64,000 nucleotides of DNA from Haberlea rhodopensis (Eukaryota > Streptophyta > Magnoliopsida > Lamiales > Gesneriaceae): NCBI GenBank assembly GCA_907163345.1, contig CAJQUN010000003.1, positions 4,024,108-4,088,107 of the forward strand, read 5' to 3'. Below the pieces are notes generated by a model that was given only the letters and a program-made list of their open reading frames with translations, made no database searches and was not told the DNA's origin. Position 1 is the stretch's first letter. The number at the start of each line of letters is the position of its first letter. A program made the translations under genes and the position numbers. This document shows positions 48,536-59,285 of this stretch, in pieces.

Positions 48536-49531
48536 ATGGAGGACTATAGGCGACTAGACGAATTGGCGTATCTTGTGCACCAACTTGGCGTAGGGAGTGG
48601 ACAAAGAACATACAATTCAAGTTGGAGTGATCATCCCAATCTCAACTATGGCAATCAATGGATGAGCCCACCTCCACCTTACATGCAGTCCACCCTACCG
48701 CCATACATACCACAATACCCGCCATGGCCACAACAACCTCAATACCATACCCCTGGTGAGTCTTTAGAGGATCTTGTTTCAAAACTTACTGATAGTACTT
48801 TGCAATTTCAACAGGAATTCAGGGCTAGCACTCAGAATTTGGGCAACCAAATGGAGCAACTAATAAGATCGATCGATCGGATAGCAGCACAAAAGGAGAC
48901 CATGATTGCATTCGAATCATGGAGTGATGAAGAAGAAGAGACTATGGAGAAGGTGGTACTGATGCCACCCGAGCTAGAAGAGGAGACACATGTGCCAATA
49001 GAAGAAAAGGAGCTTGTACATCCTACAACTCCGAATGGTATGTTTCCAACTGAGAACTATGTTGATTACTTAGATGAATCATGTGCTGTGGAAGAGGATT
49101 CGGCGAAAGAATACTATGATGAAATGGATCCTTGGGACTATTTTTTCGAAGACAACATCACCTTGGACAGTGGCAAAGAGGTAGAAACTCCAGCAACGAT
49201 GGTACTGAGGCCATCAATACTTGAACAACAAACAGAGATTGAGGTGGATAACAAGGAATCTCACCAGAATGGGATTCCCAAAGGCGAGCATAGGGGACAA
49301 CAAGTTAAAGGATGCCACGAGGTAGATCTTGATCGACCTCAACTGACTTCTTTGGAGGAAGGCGACATAGTGAAAAGACAAAAACCCTCCAAGAGGTGCA
49401 AGGCGAATAGGCATCGCCTTAAGCGAGAGAACTGGCGTCGGGCCACCGACGTTAAACAGAGGCGCTGCTTGGGAGGCAACCCAAGGGGAGTTAGTTTCCT
49501 TTCTCCCTTTTATTTATTTTTTTTGCTTTAG
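48536..49531 (+). CDS. Gag-remnant protein of the inner LTR element
   Basis: 331 residues from the ATG at 48536; an in-frame TTG 12 bases upstream is not a start. The N-terminus is followed by a Pro/Tyr/Gln-rich stretch (MSPPPPYMQS, PPYIPQYPPWPQQPQ). Next comes a helical segment (FQQEFRASTQNLGNQMEQLI) that matches the linker at the end of Athila-type gag. The rest is acidic (WSDEEEETMEKV, EEETHVPIEEKE) and ends in a basic tail. There is no zinc knuckle and no enzyme domain. The frame is intact despite lying in a transposon, so it may be expressed. Whether it serves mobilisation is unknown. Confidence 0.7.
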   Translation: MEDYRRLDELAYLVHQLGVGSGQRTYNSSWSDHPNLNYGNQWMSPPPPYMQSTLPPYIPQYPPWPQQPQYHTPGESLEDLVSKLTDSTLQFQQEFRASTQNLGNQMEQLIRSIDRIAAQKETMIAFESWSDEEEETMEKVVLMPPELEEETHVPIEEKELVHPTTPNGMFPTENYVDYLDESCAVEEDSAKEYYDEMDPWDYFFEDNITLDSGKEVETPATMVLRPSILEQQTEIEVDNKESHQNGIPKGEHRGQQVKGCHEVDLDRPQLTSLEEGDIVKRQKPSKRCKANRHRLKRENWRRATDVKQRRCLGGNPRGVSFLSPFYLFFLL

Positions 49532-50832
49532 TAGTTAGATTCTCTTTTCTTGTATTTTTGTCTTACATTGGGGACAATGTAAGATTTAAGTATGGGGGAG
49601 GGATTAGTGTGTGTTATTGCTTTTCTATTACAAAAATACAAAAAAATCGAAAATTTGAAAATTTTGAGCTCATAGTTAGTAATGAACACATGCTTAGATT
49701 CACTAGCCCATGATGAAACCTAATTGATATCATGCATGCTTTTGAACATAGGTGAATTGTTAACCTTGGAACACTTTGAACTCTAATGCAAAGTGTACTT
49801 TAACATAGTAGTTGAATATTTTGAGCACATTATTGTCATGACTTGTGAAGTGTGCATAGCTTAGTGAAGATTGTGTGAACTTTGTAATAGTCTTAAGAAG
49901 TCTCTAATACATGCTAGAACTTAACTACATGCTCTTTGAGGCGTATGTCTAGACTACTTGCAAACATGAAAGTGATATAGGCAATCTTTGATGCGTTTGT
50001 GCCTTTCAAGCCTACCATGTAAACAAAATCAATCTCTAGTACCCTTTTTGAGCCTTAATGCAAAAGAATGGTAGTATGCTAAGCATACTAATGACCCCCA
50101 TTCAACATTCATTGACTAGCTTATCATCCTACCCTTTTAGCCTAAATATGATTTCAATCCATACCTTTTAAGGGAGTATGATGTATTTCATTCAAATGCA
50201 CTTGGGAATCATTGAAGTATATTTTTGAACTTTATTGTCAAAAGAATGAAATACATGAAAGAAAAGGAATGCCTTGAGGAAATAGATAAAAATATGACTC
50301 CAAGGGGAGCCAAGGCACAAAAGAAGAAAAATGTTGAAACAAAAGTTGAAAAATTCAAGGAAGAAGAGAAGCTTTTAGTGTGCATATCATCATACTCTCT
50401 TACTGGATATATCCTTACCTTTCTTTCATAAGCCGATACCTAGGCCAAGCTACAAGCTAATAAAGACCTACTTGATTTATGTTTGCAAAGTGGCTAAGAT
50501 AGTGGAGAAGAGTGTGCAAGTGAGCTTATACTTGTGTTAGTGTATGACTTGAACTATTGTGGGTTTACTTCTTTTGGATCTATAATTTGTACATGACACT
50601 TGTTTATGACCACCCACACACGTTCACTACTTTGTTGGGTACGAATTGTTTAGGGATTGAACTTGTTCCATTATTAACTTTTCACCGCCTTTCATTACTA
50701 TGCATGTTTAAAATTGTTGAGGCATAAAAGTGAGAACAAGTTAGTTTGTTATGAACCTATGAGCCAAAGTAAAAAGATTATAGTTTTGTCTGATTTACTC
50801 GAGGTCGAGTAAAGTTTAAGTATGGGGGTGTT
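49532..50832. other. Non-coding internal region of inner element
   Basis: About 1.3 kb between the single frame and the 3' LTR. A short lysine/glutamate-rich frame at 50225-50431 has no motif. GGGGACAATGTAAGATTTAAGTATGGGGGA-like phrases at about 49570 and 50815 are polypurine-tract-like copies. Confidence 0.6.
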
Positions 50833-52352
50833 TGATGTGACTAGAAATAGACACATCTATTGCACTTAATTGTCTACGATTTGGTATATTTTGATGGATA
50901 AATTGATACATATGCTACCTAATCGTATATTTGTGTAAATGTAGGGAAAGGTGAAGAAATCAAGCTAAAATGATGAAAGAAGCAATAAAGTTGAAGAAAA
51001 GAGGAAAAAACCGGAATCAAAGACACATGTTGCTCATTTCTCCTCAAATTTCTATGTATTCCAACCAAGTTTTGGGAATGTGGTCCATATAAAAGTTGTA
51101 GAACTTTGAGTTATCTTCGCGTGGACAGCTGACTCGTCGAATTCGGAGTTCGTATGTGAAAGTTATGGCCAAAATACAAAACTCGCCAGAAAAATGATGG
51201 ACAGGCATAATTACGCCATTCACAGGCGTAATTACGCCAACGCTACGGCATGTCTAGGCGTAGCTACGCCATTATACGCGTAATTACGCCTGAAGACTTT
51301 TGGAAAATTAAAAAACTTGATTTCTTTCCTTCCCACATGGATTTTAACCTACTCCATCAGCCTCCCTATACATATATACTCGAAAATCAGACCTTAAACC
51401 ATCTAGATAGTTAGGGTAGAGTAGTTTATGATAGTTTTATAATTTTTCTCTCAATTTTATTGAAGAACGCTACGAAGATCGAAGCGAAGGCGGGATTGAC
51501 ACCTCGACGAGCGGAGATTGGATTAGTTTTCTTTCCCTTGTTTTTATTTATTGCTTTATCTTAGATTATGTCTAGCTAGTTTTAATTCTTGGTTGAGGAA
51601 GACAAATCCTTGGATTTATTTATCTTGGGGAGATTCATACGCTTTATATATCAATTTTATTGAATATCAAGAGTTTTTCTGATTTTGTTGATATGATTGA
51701 TGTTTGTTTAGTGGATTGACAACCTAGTAACTTGCATGAAATCTAACGCTAAATTAGATATCAAATACGGAATCGTTTGATCCCTCTAATTTACGAAGCA
51801 ACTAAGATTGATGAATTTCCGCTTGTGAGTTTGTTAAATTCTTAGGAAGAACACTTGACTAGATTAAACATAGACGCTTGGATTATGTTGTTTAGCTTCA
51901 TCGATCTCACTAGTTCATATGCTATCATCGATTTAAATCTTAATCGCTTGTATTTTGATTGATTGTTTGATAAGGGTTAAACTAGAACGCTTGGGCTACT
52001 TAACTAAACGTAAGGTGAGATAGGACTTTGATTATTGGATTAAACGTCCAACGATGAATATTCATATGAAAAATTGAATCTTTTGTGAATCGATGAAATA
52101 GATGATAATTCCAAGGAAGAGTCGACCGATACCAAGAATCGCTTTCATTAGTTTAATCTTTAATTTTAATTTAAGTAGTATAATTCAATCACTCAAAACC
52201 CCATCTTTTATTATTCTTTTGTTTTGATTTTCATTAACACAAAGATTCACACCTCCTCGTGGGATCGATCCCTACTCACGCTACTACATTATTGTTATCA
52301 ATCTTGAGGATTGAGTGGGGTTAATTTGGGCGTACACGATAAGCGCACACCA
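50833..52352 (+). repeat. 3' LTR of inner element
   Basis: Nearly identical to 46849-48378 apart from a 10-bp deletion near its start and about three visible substitutions (for example GGCATAATTACGCC in the first palindromic box). Confidence 0.92.
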
Positions 52353-52416
52353 GCAACATTGTGCTTTAATGTTCATATTTTTATTCAAGTTTTGTGATCA
52401 TCAAAAAGGGGGAGAT

Positions 52417-54290
52417 TGTTGGGTTTTGGAAACCCGAATAATCTTGGTTTTGATGTTAACAAAACTTGTTATTGTGTTGCTAACATATTTCATCAAGTGT
52501 GCAGTTCATAGATCATAATTAAGAGCTTGATGAATTACAAAGAAGTAGCTTGAAAATATCAAGCTGGACCAAGTCTGGCAGAGCGGATTGTTTCGATCAT
52601 ATCTAATAGCTCGGATATCGAAATGGCGTGATTCCAGTGAGATTGAACAGCCAACTCAAAATACTAAAAGTCATATTTCACAACAGATCGGCTAGTTCAA
52701 ATGTTATCAAGGAGAAAAGACGCCTGCAAGATCGAGCTGAACCGCGAAGAAACAGCAAGCTGTTTCAGCAAGCAACTGTCAGTCTGGTGGCCATAACTCT
52801 CAGCTCGCTTATCAGAACGGAACGATTCAGTATGGGTTGGAAAGCTAAGACAAAGATCTACAAGTCATCTTTGGAAGTGAAAGACTGAACCAGACGTTAA
52901 GATGGCCAAAAAGCTTCTGCAAGTCACGCCATGTGACGCCTGTAAGATCGAGCTGTTACAGCAAAGTCCCTATCAGTCTGGTGGGCATAACTCTTAGATC
53001 GATTATTTGAACGGAACGATTCAGTATGGGTTGGAAAGCTAAGACAAAGATATACAAGTCATCTTTGGAAGTGAAAGACTGAATCGGACGTTAAGATGGC
53101 CAAAAAGCTTCTTCAAGTAACGCCATGTGCTGCTGAATCCAGCAAATAGACAGCAGGAGCATCGCCTCGTATTTCGAGCATAACTCTCTCATACGAACTC
53201 GAAATCGAGCGATTCTTGATTCCATGGAAAGCTAAGAGAAAGGGCTACAACTTGCATGTAGATTACTTTGCCCATAAATCAAAGAATCAAGAGTTACAAG
53301 CAACAGATCCAAGAGCAAGTTTATCAATCTGTTTTTGTATCAAGCTGATTGTCCAGACTGATCCGGACCAGACTGATCTGCCCGTGCTGATCCGGACCAG
53401 ACTGATCTGCCCGTGCTCATCTGCCAGACTGATCTACCATGCTGATCCGGCCAGACTGAGCTGCCCATGCTGATCCGGCCAATCCGGTCCGAAATACAAA
53501 GAGCCCAGAAACCAGAATATGACCGTTGCAAGCTCGGGAATAGTGCAGAACCTTTTCCAAAGGGCATATTCTTGTGTCTAACGTATATATCATTACTTGG
53601 GGCTATATACACATGATTTGGAAGCTCAATAACAGCTGATTGAAGATCAATCCAAGCCTTCCAAAGCAAACCCACTTGGGATTCAATTGAGGAACTTAAA
53701 AGACAAAAGTTGCTAAATGAAGAGCACTCCTCAAACCTTTGGCACCTCTTACCTTGCTGTATCAGATTCATTATGGAATCATTTGTGCCTTTGTATTCAC
53801 TCTATTCATTGTATTTGAGAGCTTAATAGAAGAGTGAATACCATTGTAACGGTTGATGATTTATCACAACCGATGAGAGGTCTTTGTATTTAAGACATTA
53901 AAGAACATACATAGTTGAGTTGCTAGGAGTTCTAGTTGGATGGGGAATTCCCAACTGGATCGGGTTTGTACAACGGGATTGTATAAATCAAAGTCTTCTA
54001 GTGGAATCCTTCCATGAGGTGTAAGAAGGGGAGACGTAGAAGGATTACACCACCTTCGAACTTCCATAAACAAATGCTTGTTTATTTATTTTAATTGCAT
54101 ATCTTTAAAATGCATTTCAAATCTTTAATCGGTTATAGAGTGGGTTATGTCGAGTGTCTTCTGCTCGATTTTGTAACCGAACTCGATATAATCTCTCGGT
54201 GCAATTATTTCAAGAACACGAGCTATTGAAGCTCAAGTTGGTTGAACTCGGGTGTGGAATGACAACCCACCCTCGGAATCGATCCTGACA
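52417..54290 (+). repeat. 3' LTR of outer copia-type element
   Basis: Aligns with 44191-46051 throughout, with a small insertion (AGCTGTTTCAGCAAGC near 52755) and scattered substitutions. Followed by the target duplication GAAAT. Confidence 0.9.
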
Positions 54291-54329
54291 GAAATCTAAA
54301 TAAAAAACATTAGTATTTAGCACTATTCA

Positions 54330-57300
54330 TAATTGATAAGTATTGTTTTGACGTTTTCTTCTTCTTGCTCGTCATAATGATTTACGAATTCGTCAACCGC
54401 CCCATCTCTTCTATTCTTACATTCTGCTTCAACTCAATCTTTAAGTAATGTGAGCATGCATAATGAATCACCAGATACACTACTTTTGTATTCTCAAATA
54501 ATTCGGCCACATGTCGAGAATCCTGATTTATAAGCGACGCTTGAAGCTTGTACCGTATACATGTCTCTAGCCATTTTGGCTAAGATATGAAATTGTGCTG
54601 CATTTGTCTTGCACCATTGTAAGACGTCAAAATTGTCTTCCATTATAAATTGATAATTCAGATAAATTGGCAACCCAGTCGACGTGCTAGTAGAAGGTCT
54701 TTTCCCCTTCAGTTGTTTCCTGCCCACCATCCTAAGAAAATTGATGCCCCCGCCTTTGGATTGAGCTTGTGGTTGTTTTTCAACAGCCCTTTGTTGCAAT
54801 GATTCACGTGCATTTTGATTATAATACAACTGAAACATATTTTGGAAAGATTACATTATAGATATCTTTTGATCGTCAACAACCTTCCCCAAAAATTTAG
54901 TATAATATTTAAAAAATATTTCAAATGACGCTAAATATTGACTATGATCTAGTCATGTTGTGATGTAGTGCATGTGTGAGATATGTTCCCAATATTTTAT
55001 AAATTTAGTTTCCATTGCACTAACAAAAGTATGCAATTCATCATCATCTCTAAATTCTGTAAACTTATCAGACATGTTAAATACTAAAGGAATAAAATTA
55101 ATAAAACTTGGATAAGTAACACCGGAGAAGCGTTCTGTCGCTTCTTTGAAAATGTAACAACGATACATAATTTTCAACAAATTCCCAATCCTCAGCAGTC
55201 AAATAAACACTTTCATCGGTATCAAGCATTTGATATGAATTATAAAATTGAGTTAAAATATCTTTGTAAGGTAACATATCATTCATCATATTATACAACG
55301 AGTCCCACATAGTTTCTATTGGTGATGGAAAAAAAGATGCTTCAAACCATTAGATAAACATAATTTTTTTCCAATCACGCTTAACACGGCTCGTATGTAA
55401 TCATTTAGCGCAATATTTCAATTTCTCAATACATGCTGAGTGATTGTCCTCATAACCAACTTTCACAGCCAAATTAACAACATGACATGCATATCTAACA
55501 TGAAAAAACACCATCAAGTATTGGTTTCAGACAGGTATTTAAATCACGCATCGTAGCGTTGTTATTCGCAGCATTGTCTAATGTGATTGAAAATATCTTA
55601 TCCTGAATACCATAATGTCTGCAAGTATTGAATATATACTTAACAATTACATAACTAATATGTGCAAAATCTAAGTCATCTAAAGACAAAATTCATTTTT
55701 GCATAGACCAATTATCTTCAATTAAATGACAAGTGACAACAAGATATGAATCCGATTTATATTTGTCCAAATATTGGTTGTTAAGTTAACCCTACAAGGC
55801 AAACTAGAAAGATGTTCGATCAATGTATTTCCATATTCAACAAATACGTCAATATAATTTCTTTTTAGTGTGTGTCTAGAAATATGTTTAAACATGAGTT
55901 GTATAAACGAAACAAATTCAATAAAACCATCATGTTCTGCTTGTATAAAAGGTAATTTACATCTAATCACATATCTAACAAGTGATCTACAATTAATTTC
56001 AACAGCTAAAATACAATTCGTGCCAGTGAGAGCATTAATTTATGCTTGTGTTGCTTCTCTACCTAATGGTTGTAATGTTGTCTCATCAAAATTATGTTTT
56101 TTTACTAAGTGTTTTTTAAATGTTCTTGTTAGTTCCGGATTTTAAAGATGACAAAACAAATCAGAACGGATCGATAGAAATCAGACTGACCAGATCGATC
56201 GCTCAAAGCAGATCAAGCTGAAATGGTATATCGCAAATCAGAACGGATCGATGAACATCAGCCTGACAAGATCGAAGCTTCAGAACAGCTCAACTATTAT
56301 CAGATCAGAGCAGACAAGGCTGAATTAGATTTGCTCTTCAGTCCAAATCATTAACGGCTATTTATTGAAGCATTTATTGTTGCAATTAATGCTGAAAAAG
56401 ACCAAGGACTAAAGATTACCATAAAAGGTAAGAAGACAAAGAAGAGCTTACCTGACAGTCGCCGAAAGCATGAACCAGAATGGCAAGTGCCCAAAAGAAT
56501 AAGACTGTAGCATACTCAGAGTTTGAGCAGAGTCAAGAGTTGCACATAAAGGGAAATAATGTCGTTGGTACATACAACTATATAAGGATGCAACAGAAGA
56601 GCTCAAGAGAGAGTCTGAAAAATCAAAAAACGCAAAAGAAAGCTAAACAACACAAGCTTACAAGCTCAGACATTCTCGAGCTAAAAATCTTCATAAGCAC
56701 AAGCATATTGTAATATTTGATCATCTTAGGATCATTGTGTGCATAGACTTAAGTCTATCTTTTGTATTCTGTACTAAGATAGAGAAGTGAGAATCGATTG
56801 TAACTGTCAGACATAGTGTGTCTGAACAGATCGAGATACTAGGAGTTTCAGTCTGGTAGTGAGGTAAATCCAGCTGAATTGGGTTTGTACAACAGGATTG
56901 TTTAAATCAAAGTCTTCTAGTAGAATCCTTCCTTAATTGGAAGAAGGGGAGACGTAGAAGGATTACACCACCTTCGAACTTCCAGAAACATATTCTGTCT
57001 TCTATCATTCTGCACCTGTTATACTTTTCAAGCCATCGAGCCGTTCTTACTAGCCTAAGAACAGACCGTTCCGCACTAAATTATTCAGTGGTCTGTTCTG
57101 CAGAAAGTTGATTAAGAAACAGATTTCTTTCACTAATCCGAAAGAAATCACAAAGGATTATTTTTAATAGGAGTGTTCATTCACCCCCCTCTAAACACTC
57201 CGGACCGATCCTAACAGTTCTGGTGCCTCCACTGGAACCACCAGCTTTATATAAATATTTATCTTACATAATTTACAAATTGCAACATATTCATTAGCAC

Positions 57301-57462
57301 CTTCTTTTTGAGCGAGTTCAAAGTGATATCATATATTACTTTTTTGGCACGAGTTGGTTGTCTACTCACTGCTGTAGTGGCTATGTATGACTCCACTTGT
57401 TGTTTCTCTTGGGCACTAGGAGGTTCGACAGGTGATTAGGGTTTTTGCGTTTCGACGTTCAT
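54330..57462 (-). pseudogene. Decayed hAT transposase, split by a solo LTR
   Basis: Read on the minus strand from 57462: an N-terminal part with a stop, then a BED-type zinc-finger start (EYVAICKLC) and, beyond the solo LTR, its end (FKKHLVKKH). Then come the central region (PFIQAEHDGFIEFV, ITLDNAANNNATM), the DUF4413-like block (LSDKF-type phrase NMSDKFTEFRDD), and the C-terminal dimerisation region (DVLQWCKTNAAQFHILAKMA then SSVAYKSGFST). The conserved tryptophan pair and SE dipeptide are changed (WCK, YKS). Many stops and frame slips, for example TGA after FSTCGRII and a slip near 57290, make it non-functional. Confidence 0.8.
56127..57216 (+). mobile_element. Solo LTR (1.09 kb) inside the hAT transposase
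   Basis: Starts TGTTAGTTCCGG and ends CCGATCCTAACA. It is flanked by the 5-bp duplication GTTCT (56122-56126 and 57217-57221). No second LTR or internal region exists. It shares AAATCAAAGTCTTCTAG and GGGGAGACGTAGAAGGATTA with the LTRs of the outer copia-type element, so it is a related but distinct family. Confidence 0.88.
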
Positions 57463-57830
57463 AGATGAACCTCAAACATTAAAGTCAACAAAATAATCAT
57501 AACTTTAATTTAACTCGAGCATTGGCACATGCAAATTAGATAGAAGTATAAAACTTTCAAAGAATGAATTGTATGGATTTAAACACTATTTATAATTTTT
57601 TTTTAAAAACAAAAAATAAATTTTTTAAAAAAGTTAATGTTGCCAACGAGTGATTTTTTTTTTTTAAAGTTACCGATGGCAAGGGCTGTTTCAACCGTTG
57701 CCTTTTAAATTTTATTTATTTATTTTTATTTTTTAAAAAACTTATCGGTTTCGATCCAGTACCGGAATCGGACCATTAGCATCAGAACTGATGGTGCTAC
57801 CGGTCCCTATCCGAAAAATCACTACGGACC
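57463..57830. other. hAT element right subterminal region
   Basis: AT-rich run then CCGGT-containing phrases (AGTACCGGAATCGGACC, GGTGCTACCGGTCCC). Non-coding; interpreted as the transposase leader and subterminal repeats. Confidence 0.5.
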
Positions 57831-58316
57831 ATTGTTTTGAAAATCGGACCAGATCGACCAGTTCAACCGGTAACCGGTGCTTGGTCCGGTCCGATTGACC
57901 ATCTAAAACACCCTGCTAAAAAAATCGATGGGAATCTGATTAAACCGGTAAAAAATCGGTTCAACCGGTGAACCGAGTCGACAGTTGAACCATTTCATAG
58001 TTTTCTAAATATTTTTCTTATAAGTTTGGGACATTGTTTTTTTTTTTGGGTATTGTTTCTTATTTTTTGAGATGTTTTATTTTTTTGGCATGTTGGACAT
58101 TTGGTTTGATTTGATTTTTGAAGTTTGACATGTTATATTAGTGTAATGATATTTTTCTAATTGTGACCAACTTAAAACTATAGTACATGCATGGTATATA
58201 TATTTTACCAACATTAAAATATATATCACATAATGTTGACGTCCGGTGGTTCAACCGGTCGAACCTGTAACCAGTAAGGACACCGATTTTATGTCAAGTC
58301 CAGTTTTGAAAACATT
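57831..58316. mobile_element. MITE in the hAT right end
   Basis: The left end ATTGTTTTGAAAATCGGACC is mirrored by the right end GTCCAGTTTTGAAAACATT. Interior phrases include GGTTCAACCGGT. Flanks ACTACGGACC (57821-57830) and ACTCCGGACC (58317-58326) match at 9 of 10 bases, fitting a 9-10-bp target duplication (Mutator-like size). Confidence 0.65.
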
Positions 58317-58441
58317 ACTCCGGACCGTTATACTATCGGTTCCGGAGTGATTCAAAACTAGTTAATCTGATTCCAGTTTCGAACCGAGCTGACAAGTTTG
58401 ATTTCGAACCGGATCCGGAGTGACCCGACCCATTAAACTAG

Positions 58442-59285
58442 TCTAGGATCAAGACGTTATTTTCTTTTCTTTTTTAGCAACAAGACGTTCTGTCTGTTCA
58501 CATTTTAGGGAATATATGGATATACCTATTTCAATCCCATTCCAGCTGTAAAGACCACACCACACATATACTACACACATTCACCATGTTATACTTAAAA
58601 AGTCCGTTTTTTAATTATGTCAGGACATCATTCGAGTCCTCAGTTCTTCAATAGTATCACATTTCTTTTTTAAAAAAAATAACTCAAGTTCGAGTCCTTC
58701 GGGTCCTCAATTCTATGATAAAAAAATGTATATATATCATCATTTCTTTAACAAACGATTCTTTGAGAGAAAATAATTGTTCTCTTTCAAAAAAAACTAT
58801 TAAAAAGGTGAAAAATCGAAAACCACAAATGTGACTTTTAAGTTTCTATTTTATTTATATTTCAATAGCTTTTATTTTATTTTTTACAAAAAAAAAGAAA
58901 CCATTTAACGAGGTGATATCAAAACTCAATCAATCTTTATAATAATAATAAATTTTAATGAAATTATTTATTTTAGTTAATTACAATTGAAAAATGGAAT
59001 TTAATTGTTGAAAACAGAATGGGGTTGGCTAGCCTTTCCTTCCAATAACAGAAACATGTGGACCCCGTTCACATGCATTATTGCTCCCCAAATTCCTGAA
59101 TTATCCCTTATTTTCGGACGGAGTTGATGGACACCCCGCAATTCTTGCAGGGACACACATGAAATATCACGACGAGGAATTCAATTCAAAAAGTAGCCAC
59201 CCTCCCTCCCACTAATTCCATAATAAAGGAAACAAGAAGCAGCGGGCAGCGAGAAGAGGAGGAGAAAGAGAGTGTGAGGAGACAA
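58442..59285 (+). promoter_or_regulatory. Upstream region and 5' leader of the desaturase gene
   Basis: No other gene seen. The leader just before the ATG is strongly purine-rich (AGAAGAGGAGGAGAAAGAGA). CATAATAAAGG at about 59219 is a candidate TATA-like element. Confidence 0.4.

Larger units (their letters stand above)
46849..52352 (+). mobile_element. Young Athila-derived non-autonomous LTR retrotransposon (inner element)
   Basis: LTRs 46849-48378 (1530 bp) and 50833-52352 (1520 bp) start TGATGTGACTAG and end CGCACACCA. The flanking duplication GCAAC is at 46844-46848 and 52353-52357. The LTR pair differs by one 10-bp indel near the start and, by eye, about three substitutions. The primer-binding site TGGCGCCGTTGCCGGGGA matches the 3' end of plant tRNA-Asp, as in Athila-group Gypsy elements, and the phrase CTTGGGAGGCAACCCAAG (about 49468) is typical of that group. 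AAGTATGGGGGTGTTT before 50833 is the polypurine tract. There is one open frame and no protease, reverse transcriptase or integrase. Confidence 0.92.
44191..54290 (+). mobile_element. Copia-type LTR retrotransposon, coding region lost (outer element)
   Basis: LTRs are 44191-46051 and 52417-54290 (about 1.87 kb). Both start TGTTGGGTTTTGGAAACC and end CGATCCTGACA. Target duplication GAAAT lies at 44186-44190 and 54291-54295. TGGTATCAGAGCCAGGTT at 46054 is a perfect initiator-methionine tRNA primer-binding site. AAAAAGGGGGAGA at 52403 is the polypurine tract. The element's own internal part (46052-46848 plus 52358-52416) is only about 0.86 kb and has no gag or pol motif. The LTRs differ at many places, so this insertion is older than the one it contains. 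Confidence 0.9.
43966..58441 (-). mobile_element. hAT transposon carrying nested retrotransposons
   Basis: The left end CTTAATGGATCGAACATGTC then CGG is mirrored, with mismatches, by the right end (reverse-read TTTAATGGGTCGGGTCACTC then CGG). Both ends are followed inside by CCGGT/ACCGG-rich subterminal sequence. Between them is a decayed hAT transposase (54330-57462, minus). Removing the insertions (LTR element 44191-54290, solo LTR 56127-57216, MITE 57831-58316) leaves an element of about 2.8 kb, a plausible autonomous hAT size. No 8-bp target duplication was seen, so the exact ends are uncertain. Confidence 0.6.

Noticed and set aside
50225..50431. Lysine/glutamate-rich short frame in the inner LTR element
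   Set aside because: Short, motif-free and in the non-coding internal region.
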